64,000 nt of DNA from Paracraurococcus sp042666655. GTDB taxonomy: Bacteria; Pseudomonadota; Alphaproteobacteria; Acetobacterales; Acetobacteraceae. Below, in pieces: positions 41,234 through 49,487 of the stretch. The notes below the pieces were generated by a model. It was not told the origin of the DNA, did no database searches, and was given only the letters and a program-made list of their open reading frames with translations. Position numbers and translations under genes: made by a program. The DNA lies in the NCBI RefSeq assembly GCF_042666655.1, contig NZ_JBHTDE010000002.1:992001-1056000 (forward strand), in the 5' to 3' direction. Each line of letters opens with the position of its first letter. Within the stretch, counting starts at the first letter, position 1.

Positions 41234-41305
41234 TCGCGCCGCCTACGCAAAGGTGTCCTGACGCCGGCGCCACGATGGCTACTCTCCGCCGCGGGAGGGC
41301 GCGGC

Positions 41306-42376
41306 GTGGACCGGTTGCGGCGAAGAACCCTGCTGGGCAGCGGCCTCGTGGCCGGCCTGCCCGGCTGCACCTCGATCGGCCCGACCCGGCTCGACCGGGA
41401 CCAGCTCGACTATGCGCGGGTCATGGCGGAAGCGGGCAAGCGCCAGACGCTCTTCAGCCTGGTGCGCATGCGCTATGGCGAGCCGCCATCCTTCCTCGCC
41501 ATCCGCCAGGTCGTCTCGGGCTATACCATGCAGGGCACCGTGCAGGCGGGCGTCAACGCCTACCCTTCCGCGAGCACCAGCACCTTCGGCATCGCGCTCG
41601 GTACCGCGCAGTATACCGACCGGCCGACCTTCACCCTCAATCCCGTCAGCGGCGAGCAATTCGTCGAGGCCTATCTGCGGCCCTTCGCCCCGGCCGACGT
41701 GCTGCCGCTCATCCAGGGCGGCATTCCGGTGGATCTGCTGTTCCGCCTGATCGCGCAATCCATCGGGCCGATCCAGAACACCCATCCGTTGGGCGGGCCG
41801 AACCGCAGCGGCTCGCCGGAATTCCTGCGGCTGCTCGCCCGGCTGGCGAAGCTGCAGGAAGGCGGCGCGCTGCGCGTGCGGCTGCATCGGCACAAGGCGC
41901 AGACGCGGGTCTACATCGCGCTCGACACCCGAAGGACGCCCGGGCTGCGCAGCCTTGCCGCCGATGTCTTCGGCCTGCTCAGCCTCGACCCGGCCCTGCA
42001 GGAGATCGAGGTCATCTACGGCGTCGCCCAGGACCAGCCGCGCGCCCGGGAGATCCCGGTGCTGACCCGGTCGCTGCTCAACGTGCTCTATGCCATCGCG
42101 GCGGAAATCGAACTGCCGGACGAGGATGTCGCGGCGCGGCGCGCGCCGGCGACGCTGCGCGAGCCCGGCAATCCGCGGCCCAGCATCGTGATCCGCTCCG
42201 GTCCGTCGCAGCCGTCCCGCAGCTATGCCGCGGTGGTGGTCGGCGGCACCTGGTACTGGGTGGAGGACACCGACTTCCCGTCGAAGCTGGCCTTCACCAT
42301 CCTCGAATTGCTGAAGTCGATCGCCGAGGGCACGCGCGGCTCGGCGCCCCCGGTGCTCACCATCCCGGCCGGGTGA
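41306..42376 (+). CDS. Hypothetical lipoprotein, 356 aa
   Basis: Starts at a GTG after GGAGGG with RRRTLLGSGLVAGLPGC, a Tat-like run and lipobox-like LPGC, so Cys22 may be lipidated. The mature part has helical text LDYARVMAEAGKRQTLFSLVRMRYGEPPSFLAIRQVVSGYTMQG, where 'LVRMRYGEPPSFL' looks like a conserved family block, then beta-rich regions, PVLTRSLLNVLYAIAAEIELPDEDV and an end block SYAAVVVGGTWYWVEDTDFPSKLAFTILELLKSIAEG. I do not recognise the family or any catalytic pattern. It stands between pepN and a convergent Bug receptor gene. Confidence 0.7.
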   Translation: MDRLRRRTLLGSGLVAGLPGCTSIGPTRLDRDQLDYARVMAEAGKRQTLFSLVRMRYGEPPSFLAIRQVVSGYTMQGTVQAGVNAYPSASTSTFGIALGTAQYTDRPTFTLNPVSGEQFVEAYLRPFAPADVLPLIQGGIPVDLLFRLIAQSIGPIQNTHPLGGPNRSGSPEFLRLLARLAKLQEGGALRVRLHRHKAQTRVYIALDTRRTPGLRSLAADVFGLLSLDPALQEIEVIYGVAQDQPRAREIPVLTRSLLNVLYAIAAEIELPDEDVAARRAPATLREPGNPRPSIVIRSGPSQPSRSYAAVVVGGTWYWVEDTDFPSKLAFTILELLKSIAEGTRGSAPPVLTIPAG

Positions 42377-42380
42377 GCCG

Positions 42381-43322
42381 TCAGGCCTTCACCGCGCCGC
42401 CGATCGCATCCAGCACCGCCGCCATCGCGGCCTGGAAGGCCGGGCCGTCGAGATAGCCATCCGTCTCGCCGGCGCGCTCGACGAAGGCCTGCCAGCCGGG
42501 CCGGGCCATCGCCGCGCGAAAGCGGTCGTGCAGCCAGGCCACCGCCGCGTCGGGCGTGTTCGCCGGCACCACCCAGCCCTTCATGTTCTCCAGCGCCATG
42601 TCCCAGCCGAGCTCCTTCAGGGTCGGCACATCCGGATAGCCGGCCGCCCGTTCGGCCGAGCAGCAGGCCAGCACCCGCAGCAGCCCGCCATCGGTCAGGC
42701 CGCGGAATTCCTCCGGGCTCGCCACCATCAGGTCCACCTGCCCGGCGGCGACCGCCTGCAGCCCCGGCGCGCCGCCGGTGAACGGCACGTGCAGGAACTC
42801 GACGCCCGCGCGCTTCTCCAGCACCACGAAGGCGGCGTGGTAGATCGACCCGTTGCCGGAGGAGCCATGGCTGACCGCCTGCGGCTTCACCCGCGCCGCG
42901 GCCATCGCTTCCGGCATCGTGCGGTAGGGCCCGTCCGTCCTGGCCAGGATGAACATCTGCTGCCGCATCAGGCGGATCACCGCGCGGAAGCCGTTGCGGG
43001 CATCGTAGGGCAGGGTGCGGAAGGCGGGGATGCTGGTGCTCTCGGACCCGCCGCCCATCAGCAGCACATGGCCGTCGCCCGGCATCCCGGCGACCTGCTG
43101 CGCCGCGATCGTGCCGCCGGCGCCGGGCTTGTTCACGACGACCAGGGGCTGCGGGAACAGCGGCTGCGCGGCTTCGATGATGGCGCGGGCGATCAGGTCG
43201 GCGCCGCCGCCCGGGGCGAAGCCGATGATGCACTGGATCGGCCTCGTCGGTGCCCAGCCCTGCGCCCGCGCCGCCAGGGGCGCGGCCGCGATCCCCGCGA
43301 TCAGGTGCCGTCGGTGCAGCAT
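42381..43322 (-). CDS. Bug/TctC-family receptor
   Basis: A 313-aa periplasmic receptor with a Tat-like signal (HRRHLIAGIAAAPLAARAQ). Blocks: IQCIIGFAPGGGADLIARAI, VVVNKPGAGGTIAAQQVAG, VSHGSSGNGSIYHAAFVVLEKRAGVEFLHVPFTGGAPGLQAVAAGQVDLM and MALENMKGWVVPANTPDAAVAWLHDRF. Ribosome site GGGAGGA before ATG 43322. It diverges from the LigI-like hydrolase at 43407 (84 bases apart), suggesting that it supplies that pathway, perhaps with an aromatic or dicarboxylic acid. No membrane partner in the window. Confidence 0.9.
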   Translation of the reverse strand: MLHRRHLIAGIAAAPLAARAQGWAPTRPIQCIIGFAPGGGADLIARAIIEAAQPLFPQPLVVVNKPGAGGTIAAQQVAGMPGDGHVLLMGGGSESTSIPAFRTLPYDARNGFRAVIRLMRQQMFILARTDGPYRTMPEAMAAARVKPQAVSHGSSGNGSIYHAAFVVLEKRAGVEFLHVPFTGGAPGLQAVAAGQVDLMVASPEEFRGLTDGGLLRVLACCSAERAAGYPDVPTLKELGWDMALENMKGWVVPANTPDAAVAWLHDRFRAAMARPGWQAFVERAGETDGYLDGPAFQAAMAAVLDAIGGAVKA

Positions 43323-43406
43323 GGAGTCCTCCCGGCTTGCTTGGGCCTAGCCTAGCCTGGACAGCGACGCCGCGCGCGCCTTCACTCGGCATCGGAGGGA
43401 TTACCC

Positions 43407-44246
43407 ATGCCCGATACGCCGCGCCTGCCCGTGCCGCCGGGCGCCTGCGACACGCATATGCACATCTATGGGCCGGTCGCGCGCTACCCGCTCGCCGCCA
43501 CCGCCGCCAAGCCGCCGCCCTGCCACGCCGACTTGGCCGCCTGGCGCGCGGTGCTGGCGCGGCTGGGCCTCTCGCGCACCGTCGTCGTGCAGCCCTCCGC
43601 CTATGGCGCCGACAATCGCTGCACGCTGGATGCGGTCGCGGCGCTGGGCGAGGCGGCGCGCGCCGTCGTCGTCGTCACGCCGGAGACGCCGGAGGCCGAG
43701 CTGCACCGCCTGCATGCCGCCGGTGCCCGTGGCGCCCGCTTCTTCATGCTGCAGGGCGCGCCGCAGGGCTGGGACGCGCTGGCCCCCGTCGCCGACCGCA
43801 TCGCCCCGCTGGGGTGGCACGTGCAGCTGCAATTCGACGGCAGCGGGATGCCGCAGCGCGAGGCCGCGATCCGCGCGCTGCCCTGCCCGGTGGTCATCGA
43901 CCATGTCGGCCGCTTCCACCCGCCGGTGCCGCCCGACCGGCCGCAGGTCCGCGCCCTGCTGCGCCTGCTGGAGACCGGCCGGGTCTGGATGAAGGCCAGC
44001 GCGCCCTACAACACCTCGCTGACGGGCCCGCCGCACTACGACGACGTCAGCGCCATCGCGCGTGCCGCGATCGGCGTGGCGCCGGACCGCATCCTCTGGG
44101 CCAGCAACTGGCCGCATCCGAACCCGCCGGACTATCTGATCGACGAGGCCGGCCTGCTCGACCTGCTCGGCCATTGGGTGCCGGACGATGCGACGCGGCG
44201 GCGCATCCTGGTGGACAACCCGGCCGCGCTCTACGGTTGGGCCTGA
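43407..44246 (+). CDS. LigI-like metal-dependent hydrolase (amidohydrolase superfamily)
   Basis: A 279-aa TIM-barrel hydrolase of the group that includes LigI, the 2-pyrone-4,6-dicarboxylate lactonase. His-x-His is His17/His19 in CDTHMHIYGP; the third His is in VVIDHVGRFHPP; the last metal/base position is Asn234 in LWASNWPHPNPP where LigI has Asp in its DWPHP. Length is a little short of 290-300. ATG 43407 has GGAGGG 7 bases upstream. It begins a plus-strand run with a small ORF, a hot-dog thioesterase-like gene and an extradiol dioxygenase, a fit for ring-fission pathways, but the ligand is not fixed by sequence. Confidence 0.82.
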   Translation: MPDTPRLPVPPGACDTHMHIYGPVARYPLAATAAKPPPCHADLAAWRAVLARLGLSRTVVVQPSAYGADNRCTLDAVAALGEAARAVVVVTPETPEAELHRLHAAGARGARFFMLQGAPQGWDALAPVADRIAPLGWHVQLQFDGSGMPQREAAIRALPCPVVIDHVGRFHPPVPPDRPQVRALLRLLETGRVWMKASAPYNTSLTGPPHYDDVSAIARAAIGVAPDRILWASNWPHPNPPDYLIDEAGLLDLLGHWVPDDATRRRILVDNPAALYGWA

Positions 44247-44259
44247 GGGAGGAACCTGG

Positions 44260-44346
44260 ATGCTCACGCCCCCGCTGCCGCCGTTCCCCGGGCCAGGCCC
44301 AATCCCCTGTGCTGCCGGCATCGCGACCGCGGCCGTGGTGGCATGA
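44260..44346 (+). CDS. Possible 28-aa leader ORF coupled to the thioesterase gene
   Basis: ATG 44260 follows GGGAGGAACCTGG and opens a 28-codon frame that is Pro-rich then hydrophobic (MLTPPLPPFPGPGPIPCAAG...), ending in an ATGA overlap with the next gene. The ribosome site and overlap suggest it is translated and couples the downstream gene; a Pro-rich run can slow ribosomes. It may also be a chance frame in G+C-rich DNA. Confidence 0.35.
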   Translation: MLTPPLPPFPGPGPIPCAAGIATAAVVA

Positions 44347-45059
44347 CCACGGCACTGATCGAGGCCCGTTTCCGCGGCCCGGACGGGATCGGCAATGGCG
44401 GCTATGTCGCCGGCCGGATGGCGGCGCTGCTCGGCACGCAGCCGGCCGAGGTGACGCTGCGCCGCGGCTGGCCGGTCGAGGTGCCGCTCGGCATCGCCCG
44501 TGACGGCGCCGCGGTGCAGGCCCGCGACGCCGAGGGCAACCTGGTCGCCGAGGCACGCGCGGCAGCGCTCGACCTCGATGCGCCCGCACCGCCGACGCGG
44601 AACCAGGCCGCGGCGGCGACCCGCTGGTTCCTGGCCAGCCCCTTCACCCATTCCACCGGCCTCTGCTTCGTCTGCGGCTCGGCGGCGCCCGGCGGCCTCG
44701 GCGTCTATACCGGCAAGGTCGAAGGCCGCCCCGGCATCGCCGCCGCGCTCTGGCGGCCGGATGCCCGCTTCGCCGGTGCGGATGGCCGCATCGCCGCCGA
44801 ATACCTCTGGTCCGCGCTCGACTGCGCCGGCGCCTTCGCCTTCACGGTGGACACCCTGCCGCAGCGCATGCTGCTCGGCCGCATCACCGGCCGGCTGTCG
44901 GGCGGCATCGCGCCGGGCGAGGCGGTGACCGTGCTCGGCTGGCAGATCGGCCGGGAGGGGCGGAAGCTGCAGGCGGGCACCGCGCTGTTCGGCGAGGATG
45001 GCGCGCTCCGCGGCATCGCCCGGGCGCTATGGGTCCTGCCCGCCCCCGTCGCGGCGTGA
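44343..45059 (+). CDS. Hot-dog-fold thioesterase-like protein
   Basis: A 238-aa protein with acyl-CoA thioesterase-like hot-dog features: a NGGYVAGRMAALLG segment at the start (the usual NGGY of the helix) and, in the second half, FTHSTGLCFVCGSAAPGGLGVYTGK and AAEYLWSALDCAGAFAF, which resemble THEM4/YiiD-like motifs. The two halves probably form a double hot dog. A catalytic Asp/Glu is likely in the DCAGA or RIAAEYLW part. It follows the leader ORF by overlap and precedes the dioxygenase by 141 bases. It could hydrolyse a CoA thioester made in ring-fission catabolism; substrate unproven. Confidence 0.68.
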   Translation: MTTALIEARFRGPDGIGNGGYVAGRMAALLGTQPAEVTLRRGWPVEVPLGIARDGAAVQARDAEGNLVAEARAAALDLDAPAPPTRNQAAAATRWFLASPFTHSTGLCFVCGSAAPGGLGVYTGKVEGRPGIAAALWRPDARFAGADGRIAAEYLWSALDCAGAFAFTVDTLPQRMLLGRITGRLSGGIAPGEAVTVLGWQIGREGRKLQAGTALFGEDGALRGIARALWVLPAPVAA

Positions 45060-45200
45060 CCGCAGCCTGGGCGGGGAAAGCTTCTCCCGGCTCCGGGGCC
45101 GGACTTCCACCGGGGGCGGGACATTGCCGCATCCCCGGCTTTTGCCCGGCTTCGCATCGGGTCTAGCATGCGCCCCGGAACACGCGGCGGGGACGGAAGC

Positions 45201-46205
45201 ATGCCCATCCAGGCGCTCGGCTATGTCGGGATCGAGGCGACCTCGCCCGCGGACTGGGCCGGCTTCGGCACCCGGTTCCTTGGCCTGCAACTCGCCGAGC
45301 GCAGCGCCGCGCAGCTGGTCTTCCGCATGGATGATCGCCGGCAACGGATCGTCGTCACCCCCGGCACCCGCGACGGCGCCCGCTTCTTCGGCTGGGAGGT
45401 GGCGGATGCCGCGGCGCTGGCGGCGCTGGCGGCGCGGCTGGAAGCGGCCGGCCTGCCCGTCGCCCAGGGCGACCGGGCGCTGGCCGGGCAGCGCCGGGTG
45501 GCCGGGCTGATCCTGACCCAGGACCCGCTCGGCAACCGGGTCGAGATCGTCCACGGTGCCGAGCACACCGCCGAGCCCTTCCGCCCGGGCCGCTGCATCA
45601 GCGGCTTCCGCACCGGCGCGCTGGGCCTCGGCCATGCGGTGCTGACCGTGCCGCGGATGGCCGATGTGCTGCCCTTCTACCGCGACCTGCTGGGCTTCCG
45701 GGTCTCCGACTACGTGACCAAGCCGTTCCACGCCACTTTCCTGCACGTGAACCCGCGGCACCATTCGCTGGCGCTGATCGAGACCGGCCAGGCGGGGCTG
45801 CACCACCTGATGCTGGAGCTGTTCAACCTGGACGACGTCGGCCAGGGCTACGACCTGGCGATACTGGAGGAGGGGCGGGTCGCCACCAGCCTCGGCCGCC
45901 ACACCAACGACTTCATGACCAGCTTCTACGCCCGCACCCCGGGCGGCTTCATGGTCGAGTACGGCTGGGGCGGCCGGCAGGTGGACCCGGCGACCTGGCA
46001 GGCGGTGGAGATGACCTCCGGCCCCAGCCTCTGGGGCCATGAGCGCCGCTGGGGCAGCCCGGAGATGCGGGCCGAGGCGCAGCGGCTCAAACTCCAGGCC
46101 GCGGCGGATGGCGAGCGCGCGCCGGTGCAGGTGCTGCCCGGCAACCACGCCGTCATGCAGGGCGAGTGCCTGTGGTGGGACGCCGCGAAGGCGGCGGCGG
46201 AATAG
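45201..46205 (+). CDS. VOC-family extradiol dioxygenase (BphC-like)
   Basis: A 334-aa two-domain vicinal-oxygen-chelate enzyme. The metal triad is complete in the second domain: His145 in LGLGHAVLTVP, His201 or His202 in GLHHLMLEL and Glu253 in GGFMVEYGWGG, at the same spacing as BphC (146/210/260). The N-terminal domain (GYVGIEATSPADWAGFG) has lost the site, as is normal. The C-terminal tail is longer. Such enzymes cleave catechol-type rings with Fe(II) and O2. ATG 45201 with GGACGGA upstream is chosen; the frame extends to 45168. It shares the strand with the LigI-like and thioesterase-like genes. Confidence 0.87.
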   Translation: MPIQALGYVGIEATSPADWAGFGTRFLGLQLAERSAAQLVFRMDDRRQRIVVTPGTRDGARFFGWEVADAAALAALAARLEAAGLPVAQGDRALAGQRRVAGLILTQDPLGNRVEIVHGAEHTAEPFRPGRCISGFRTGALGLGHAVLTVPRMADVLPFYRDLLGFRVSDYVTKPFHATFLHVNPRHHSLALIETGQAGLHHLMLELFNLDDVGQGYDLAILEEGRVATSLGRHTNDFMTSFYARTPGGFMVEYGWGGRQVDPATWQAVEMTSGPSLWGHERRWGSPEMRAEAQRLKLQAAADGERAPVQVLPGNHAVMQGECLWWDAAKAAAE

Positions 46206-46226
46206 CCCGCCGCCTGGCGTCCCGGC

Positions 46227-47210
46227 TCAGTCGACCTGGAGCTTGTTCTCCAGGATCACCTTGCGGAACTCTTCCCGGTGGATCTTCAGGAAGGCGGTGA
46301 AATCGGCGGTGTCGCGGTGCTGCGGCTGGAAGCCGATGCTGGCCAGGCGCTGCCGGACCTCGGGCGTCGCCAGGGCCCTCCCGGTCTCCTCGGCCAGCCG
46401 GGCAACGATCGCCGGCGGGGTACCGGCGGGCATCATGTAGCCGCCGAAGGCGCCGACATCGAAGCCCGGCAGGTTGGCCGCCTTCTCCAGCGGCGGGATC
46501 TCCGGCGCCAGTTCGCTGCCCGCCGCCAGCGAGATGCCGAGCGCCCGCAGCCCGCCCTGCCGCACCAGCGGCCCGGTCGCCGCCAGGGTGTCGATGGCGA
46601 AGTCCACCTGGCCGGCCATCACCGCGGTCAGCGCCGGGCCGCTGCCCTGGAAGGGCACATGCACCGTGTCGAGCTTCGCCGCCGAGAGGAACATCAGGGT
46701 GATCAGATGCGCCGCCGCCCCGGTGCCGGAGGAGGCATAGGTGTATTTCCCTGGCTCCGCCCGCACCTTGGCGATGAACTCCGCCGCGGTCGTGGCGGGG
46801 AATTTCGGGTTCACCGTCAGCAGATAGGGCGAGATGCCGATCATCGCGACCGGCGCGAAGTCCTTCTCCGGGTCGTAGGGCGTGCGCTGCACCAGCGGCG
46901 CGGTGGTGATCGGCCCGGTCGAGGCGGCGAGGATGGTGTACCCGTCAGGCGCCGCCTTCGCCACGTTGTCGGTGCCGATCATGCCGCCGGCCCCGGCGCG
47001 GTTTTCCGGAATGATGGGCTGGCCCCAGAGCTCCGAGATCCGCTGCCCGGCGACGCGCGCCATCAGGTCCGTCGCCTGGCCGGGCGGCCAGGGCACCACC
47101 ATCCGCACGGCGCGGCCGGGATAGCCGCCCTGCGCGCGGGCGAGGCTGCTGGGAAGGATCGCTGGCGTGGCGAGGCCGGCGGCGGCGAGCATCAGGTGAC
47201 GGCGTTGCAT
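46227..47210 (-). CDS. Bug/TctC-family receptor, tandem array member 1
   Basis: A 327-aa receptor with a Tat-like signal (QRRHLMLAAAGLATPAILPSSLARAQ). Its PWPPGQATDLMARV loop, PENRAGAGGMIGTDNVAKAAPDGYTILAAS and TTAPLVQRTPYDPEKDFAPVAMIG blocks match the members at 47311 and 49488 closely, so they look like recent duplicates. Further blocks YASSGTGAAAHLITLMF and VHVPFQGSGPALTAVMAGQVDFAID. An AGGAAG ribosome site precedes ATG 47210. It is convergent with the dioxygenase gene. Confidence 0.92.
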   Translation of the reverse strand: MQRRHLMLAAAGLATPAILPSSLARAQGGYPGRAVRMVVPWPPGQATDLMARVAGQRISELWGQPIIPENRAGAGGMIGTDNVAKAAPDGYTILAASTGPITTAPLVQRTPYDPEKDFAPVAMIGISPYLLTVNPKFPATTAAEFIAKVRAEPGKYTYASSGTGAAAHLITLMFLSAAKLDTVHVPFQGSGPALTAVMAGQVDFAIDTLAATGPLVRQGGLRALGISLAAGSELAPEIPPLEKAANLPGFDVGAFGGYMMPAGTPPAIVARLAEETGRALATPEVRQRLASIGFQPQHRDTADFTAFLKIHREEFRKVILENKLQVD

Positions 47211-47310
47211 CTGCGGCGCTTCCTAAGTGTTTTCGCGCATGTGGCGCGGGACGCGTCCCGTGCCAAGCGATTTCGTCACGGAATGGAACCCGGTCCGCGT
47301 TCATGCATGC

Positions 47311-48285
47311 CTATTCCGCCCGGATGCCGAGCTGGCGGATCACCGGGCCGAACAGCGCCGCCTCGGCCCGCAGCAGGCGGCGGAAGCCGTCCGGGCCGAT
47401 CGGCGCCAGCTCGACCCCGATGCCGGCGAAGCGTTCCTTCATCTCCGGCGTGGCGAAGCCGGCCTCGACCTCGGCCAGCAGCCGGTCGAGGATCGGCTGC
47501 GGGGTGCCCGCCGGCAGCAGGAGCCCGTTCCAGCCGCCTATGTCGTACTCCGGCAGCCCGGCGACCTCGGCCAGCGGCGGCGCCCCGGGCAGCATGGCGC
47601 TCGGCTTCCTGGTGGTGATGCCGAGCAACCGCAGCTTGCCCTGCTTCACCAGCGCCCCGGCTGCGGCGATGGTCTCGATCGCATAGTCGATCTGCCCGCC
47701 GAGGAAGGCCGCCATCGCAGGGCCGCTGCCCTGGAAGGGGATGTGCAGCGCATCGAGCCCGGCCTGCGCGTTGAACACCGCGGTCAGCAGGTGCTGCGCC
47801 CCGCCGATGCCGGAGGAGGCATAGGTGTACCTGCCCGGTGCCGCCTTGACCGCGGCGACGAAGCCGCGCGCATCGCTCGCCGGGAAGTCCGGCCGCACCA
47901 GCAGCATGTAGGGCGAGATGCCGTAGCAGGCGACCGGGGCGAAGTCGCGCTCCACCACATAGGGCGTGCGCTGCACCAGCGGGCTGAAGGTGATCGGCCC
48001 GATCGAGGCGGCCAGCATGGTGTAGCCATCGGGCGGCGACTTGGCGACGAAGTCGGTGCCGATCTGCCCGCCGGCACCGGCCTTGTTCTCCGGCACCACG
48101 TTCTGGCCCAGCCGCTGGGTCAGCATCTGCGCCACCAGCCGGCCCTGCAGGTCGGTGGACTGGCCGGGTGGCCAGGGGATGATCATGCGCGCGCCGCGGC
48201 TGGGCCAGGCTGCCTGCTGCTGGGCAAGGGCGGGTGCGGCCGCCAAGCCGGCGGCGCCGAGCAGCACGGTCCTGCGATGCGTCAT
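47311..48285 (-). CDS. Bug/TctC-family receptor, tandem array member 2
   Basis: A 324-aa receptor with a Tat-like signal (HRRTVLLGAAGLAAAPALAQ). It shares long identical stretches with the receptor at 49488: IPWPPGQSTD, ASIGPITFSPLVQRTPY, YDIGGWNG and the terminal QLGIRAE, which marks a recent gene duplication. Two changes lie in the ligand loops (VENKAGAGGQIGTDFVAK versus PENRPGAGGQIGTSAAAK). Strong ribosome site GGGAGGA 6 bases before ATG 48285. The two copies are on opposite strands, separated by an unlike receptor. Confidence 0.92.
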   Translation of the reverse strand: MTHRRTVLLGAAGLAAAPALAQQQAAWPSRGARMIIPWPPGQSTDLQGRLVAQMLTQRLGQNVVPENKAGAGGQIGTDFVAKSPPDGYTMLAASIGPITFSPLVQRTPYVVERDFAPVACYGISPYMLLVRPDFPASDARGFVAAVKAAPGRYTYASSGIGGAQHLLTAVFNAQAGLDALHIPFQGSGPAMAAFLGGQIDYAIETIAAAGALVKQGKLRLLGITTRKPSAMLPGAPPLAEVAGLPEYDIGGWNGLLLPAGTPQPILDRLLAEVEAGFATPEMKERFAGIGVELAPIGPDGFRRLLRAEAALFGPVIRQLGIRAE

Positions 48286-48335
48286 GATTTTCCTCCCGGA
48301 TATTCCGGGAGCGCAGCACGGCCCGCGGGGCGAGT

Positions 48336-49298
48336 CTACTCCACCCTCATGCCGGCGCGCTGCACGACCGGCGCCCAGCGGGCGCGGTCCTCGGCGAAGA
48401 AGCGGGCGAAGGCCGCCGGGCTCTCGCTCGGCGCGACCTCGACGCCGCCATCCGTCAGGCGGTGGCGCAGCTCGGGCTCGGCCAGCACCGCATTCAGCGC
48501 GGCATGCAGCCTGGCGATGCGGTCGGGCGGGGTGCCGCCGGTGGCCAGCAGGCCGAACCAGGTCGCCGCCTCGATCTGCGGGAAACCCTGTTCGCCGGTG
48601 GTCGGCAGGTCGGGCATGGCGGCGCTGCGCGTGCCCCCGGCGATGGCGATGGCGCGCAGCGCACCGGACTGGATATGCGGCTGCATCGGCGCGAGCGCAT
48701 TGGTGAAGACCTGCACCCTGCCGGCGACCATGTCGTTCAGCGCCGGGCCGGTGCCGCGATAGGGAATGTGCTCCATCTCCACGCCGAGCGCCTGCAGCAG
48801 CATCGCACCCGCGGCATGGCCGGTGCTGCCGACGCCGGGCGAGGCATAGGCCAGCGGCGGGCCGCGCCGCGCCACGGCCTGCAATTCCTTCAGGCTGGTC
48901 ACCGGCAGCGACGGATGCACGACGATGACGTTCGGCCCGAGCGCCATCAGCCCGATCGGCGCGAAGGCGGTGGCGACGTCGTAGGGCACCTTGGCCTGCA
49001 CGAGCGAGGTGATGGTCAGGCTGCCGCTGCCGCCGAGCAGGATGGTATGGCCGTCGGGCGCCGCCCGGGCGACCACCTCCGCTCCCAGCATGCCGCCGGC
49101 GCCGCCGCGGTTCTCGATGACGAAGGGCTGGCCAAGCCGGGCCGCCATGCCCTCCGTCACCAGCCGGCCGATGATGTCGTTGGTGCCGCCGGGCGGCCAG
49201 GGGATGACCAGGCGGAGCGGCCGGTCGGGGAAGGGGGCCTGGGCCTGCGCCGCGGCGGGCAGCAGCAGGGCCAGGATGAGCATGAGGCGCGGCAGCAT
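48336..49298 (-). CDS. Bug/TctC-family receptor, tandem array member 3
   Basis: A 320-aa receptor with a Sec-type signal (MLPRLMLILALLLPAAAQA). Loop 1 is IPWPPGGTNDIIGRL, the classic PGG form, and VIENRGGAGGMLGAEVVARAAPDGHTILLG follows; later HIPYRGTGPALNDMVAGRVQVFTNALAPMQPHIQSG. It is clearly a different lineage from its two neighbours, so this array was built by insertion as well as duplication. AAGGA ribosome site before ATG 49298. Starts divergently from the receptor at 49488 with 189 bases between, holding both promoters. Confidence 0.92.
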   Translation of the reverse strand: MLPRLMLILALLLPAAAQAQAPFPDRPLRLVIPWPPGGTNDIIGRLVTEGMAARLGQPFVIENRGGAGGMLGAEVVARAAPDGHTILLGGSGSLTITSLVQAKVPYDVATAFAPIGLMALGPNVIVVHPSLPVTSLKELQAVARRGPPLAYASPGVGSTGHAAGAMLLQALGVEMEHIPYRGTGPALNDMVAGRVQVFTNALAPMQPHIQSGALRAIAIAGGTRSAAMPDLPTTGEQGFPQIEAATWFGLLATGGTPPDRIARLHAALNAVLAEPELRHRLTDGGVEVAPSESPAAFARFFAEDRARWAPVVQRAGMRVE

Positions 49299-49487
49299 GG
49301 TGGTCCTTCCCGGTGCCGCGGTCGCCGCCGCGGTCGGGTGGCAGTGTCCACCGGCTGCCGCAGCGGGGAAAGACCCGCCGCCGCAGCTTTGCCGTGACAG
49401 CGGCGCCGCTGCGCCAGCAGAATGGCCGCAAGCGCCCGGCGCCGCGTCCCTGCGCGGCGACATGGGCGCAACGGGAGGCCATGATCC

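Noticed and set aside
41234..41305. Possible promoter between pepN and the lipoprotein gene
   Set aside because: The short gap is G+C-rich without -35/-10 pattern; nothing supports a specific promoter.
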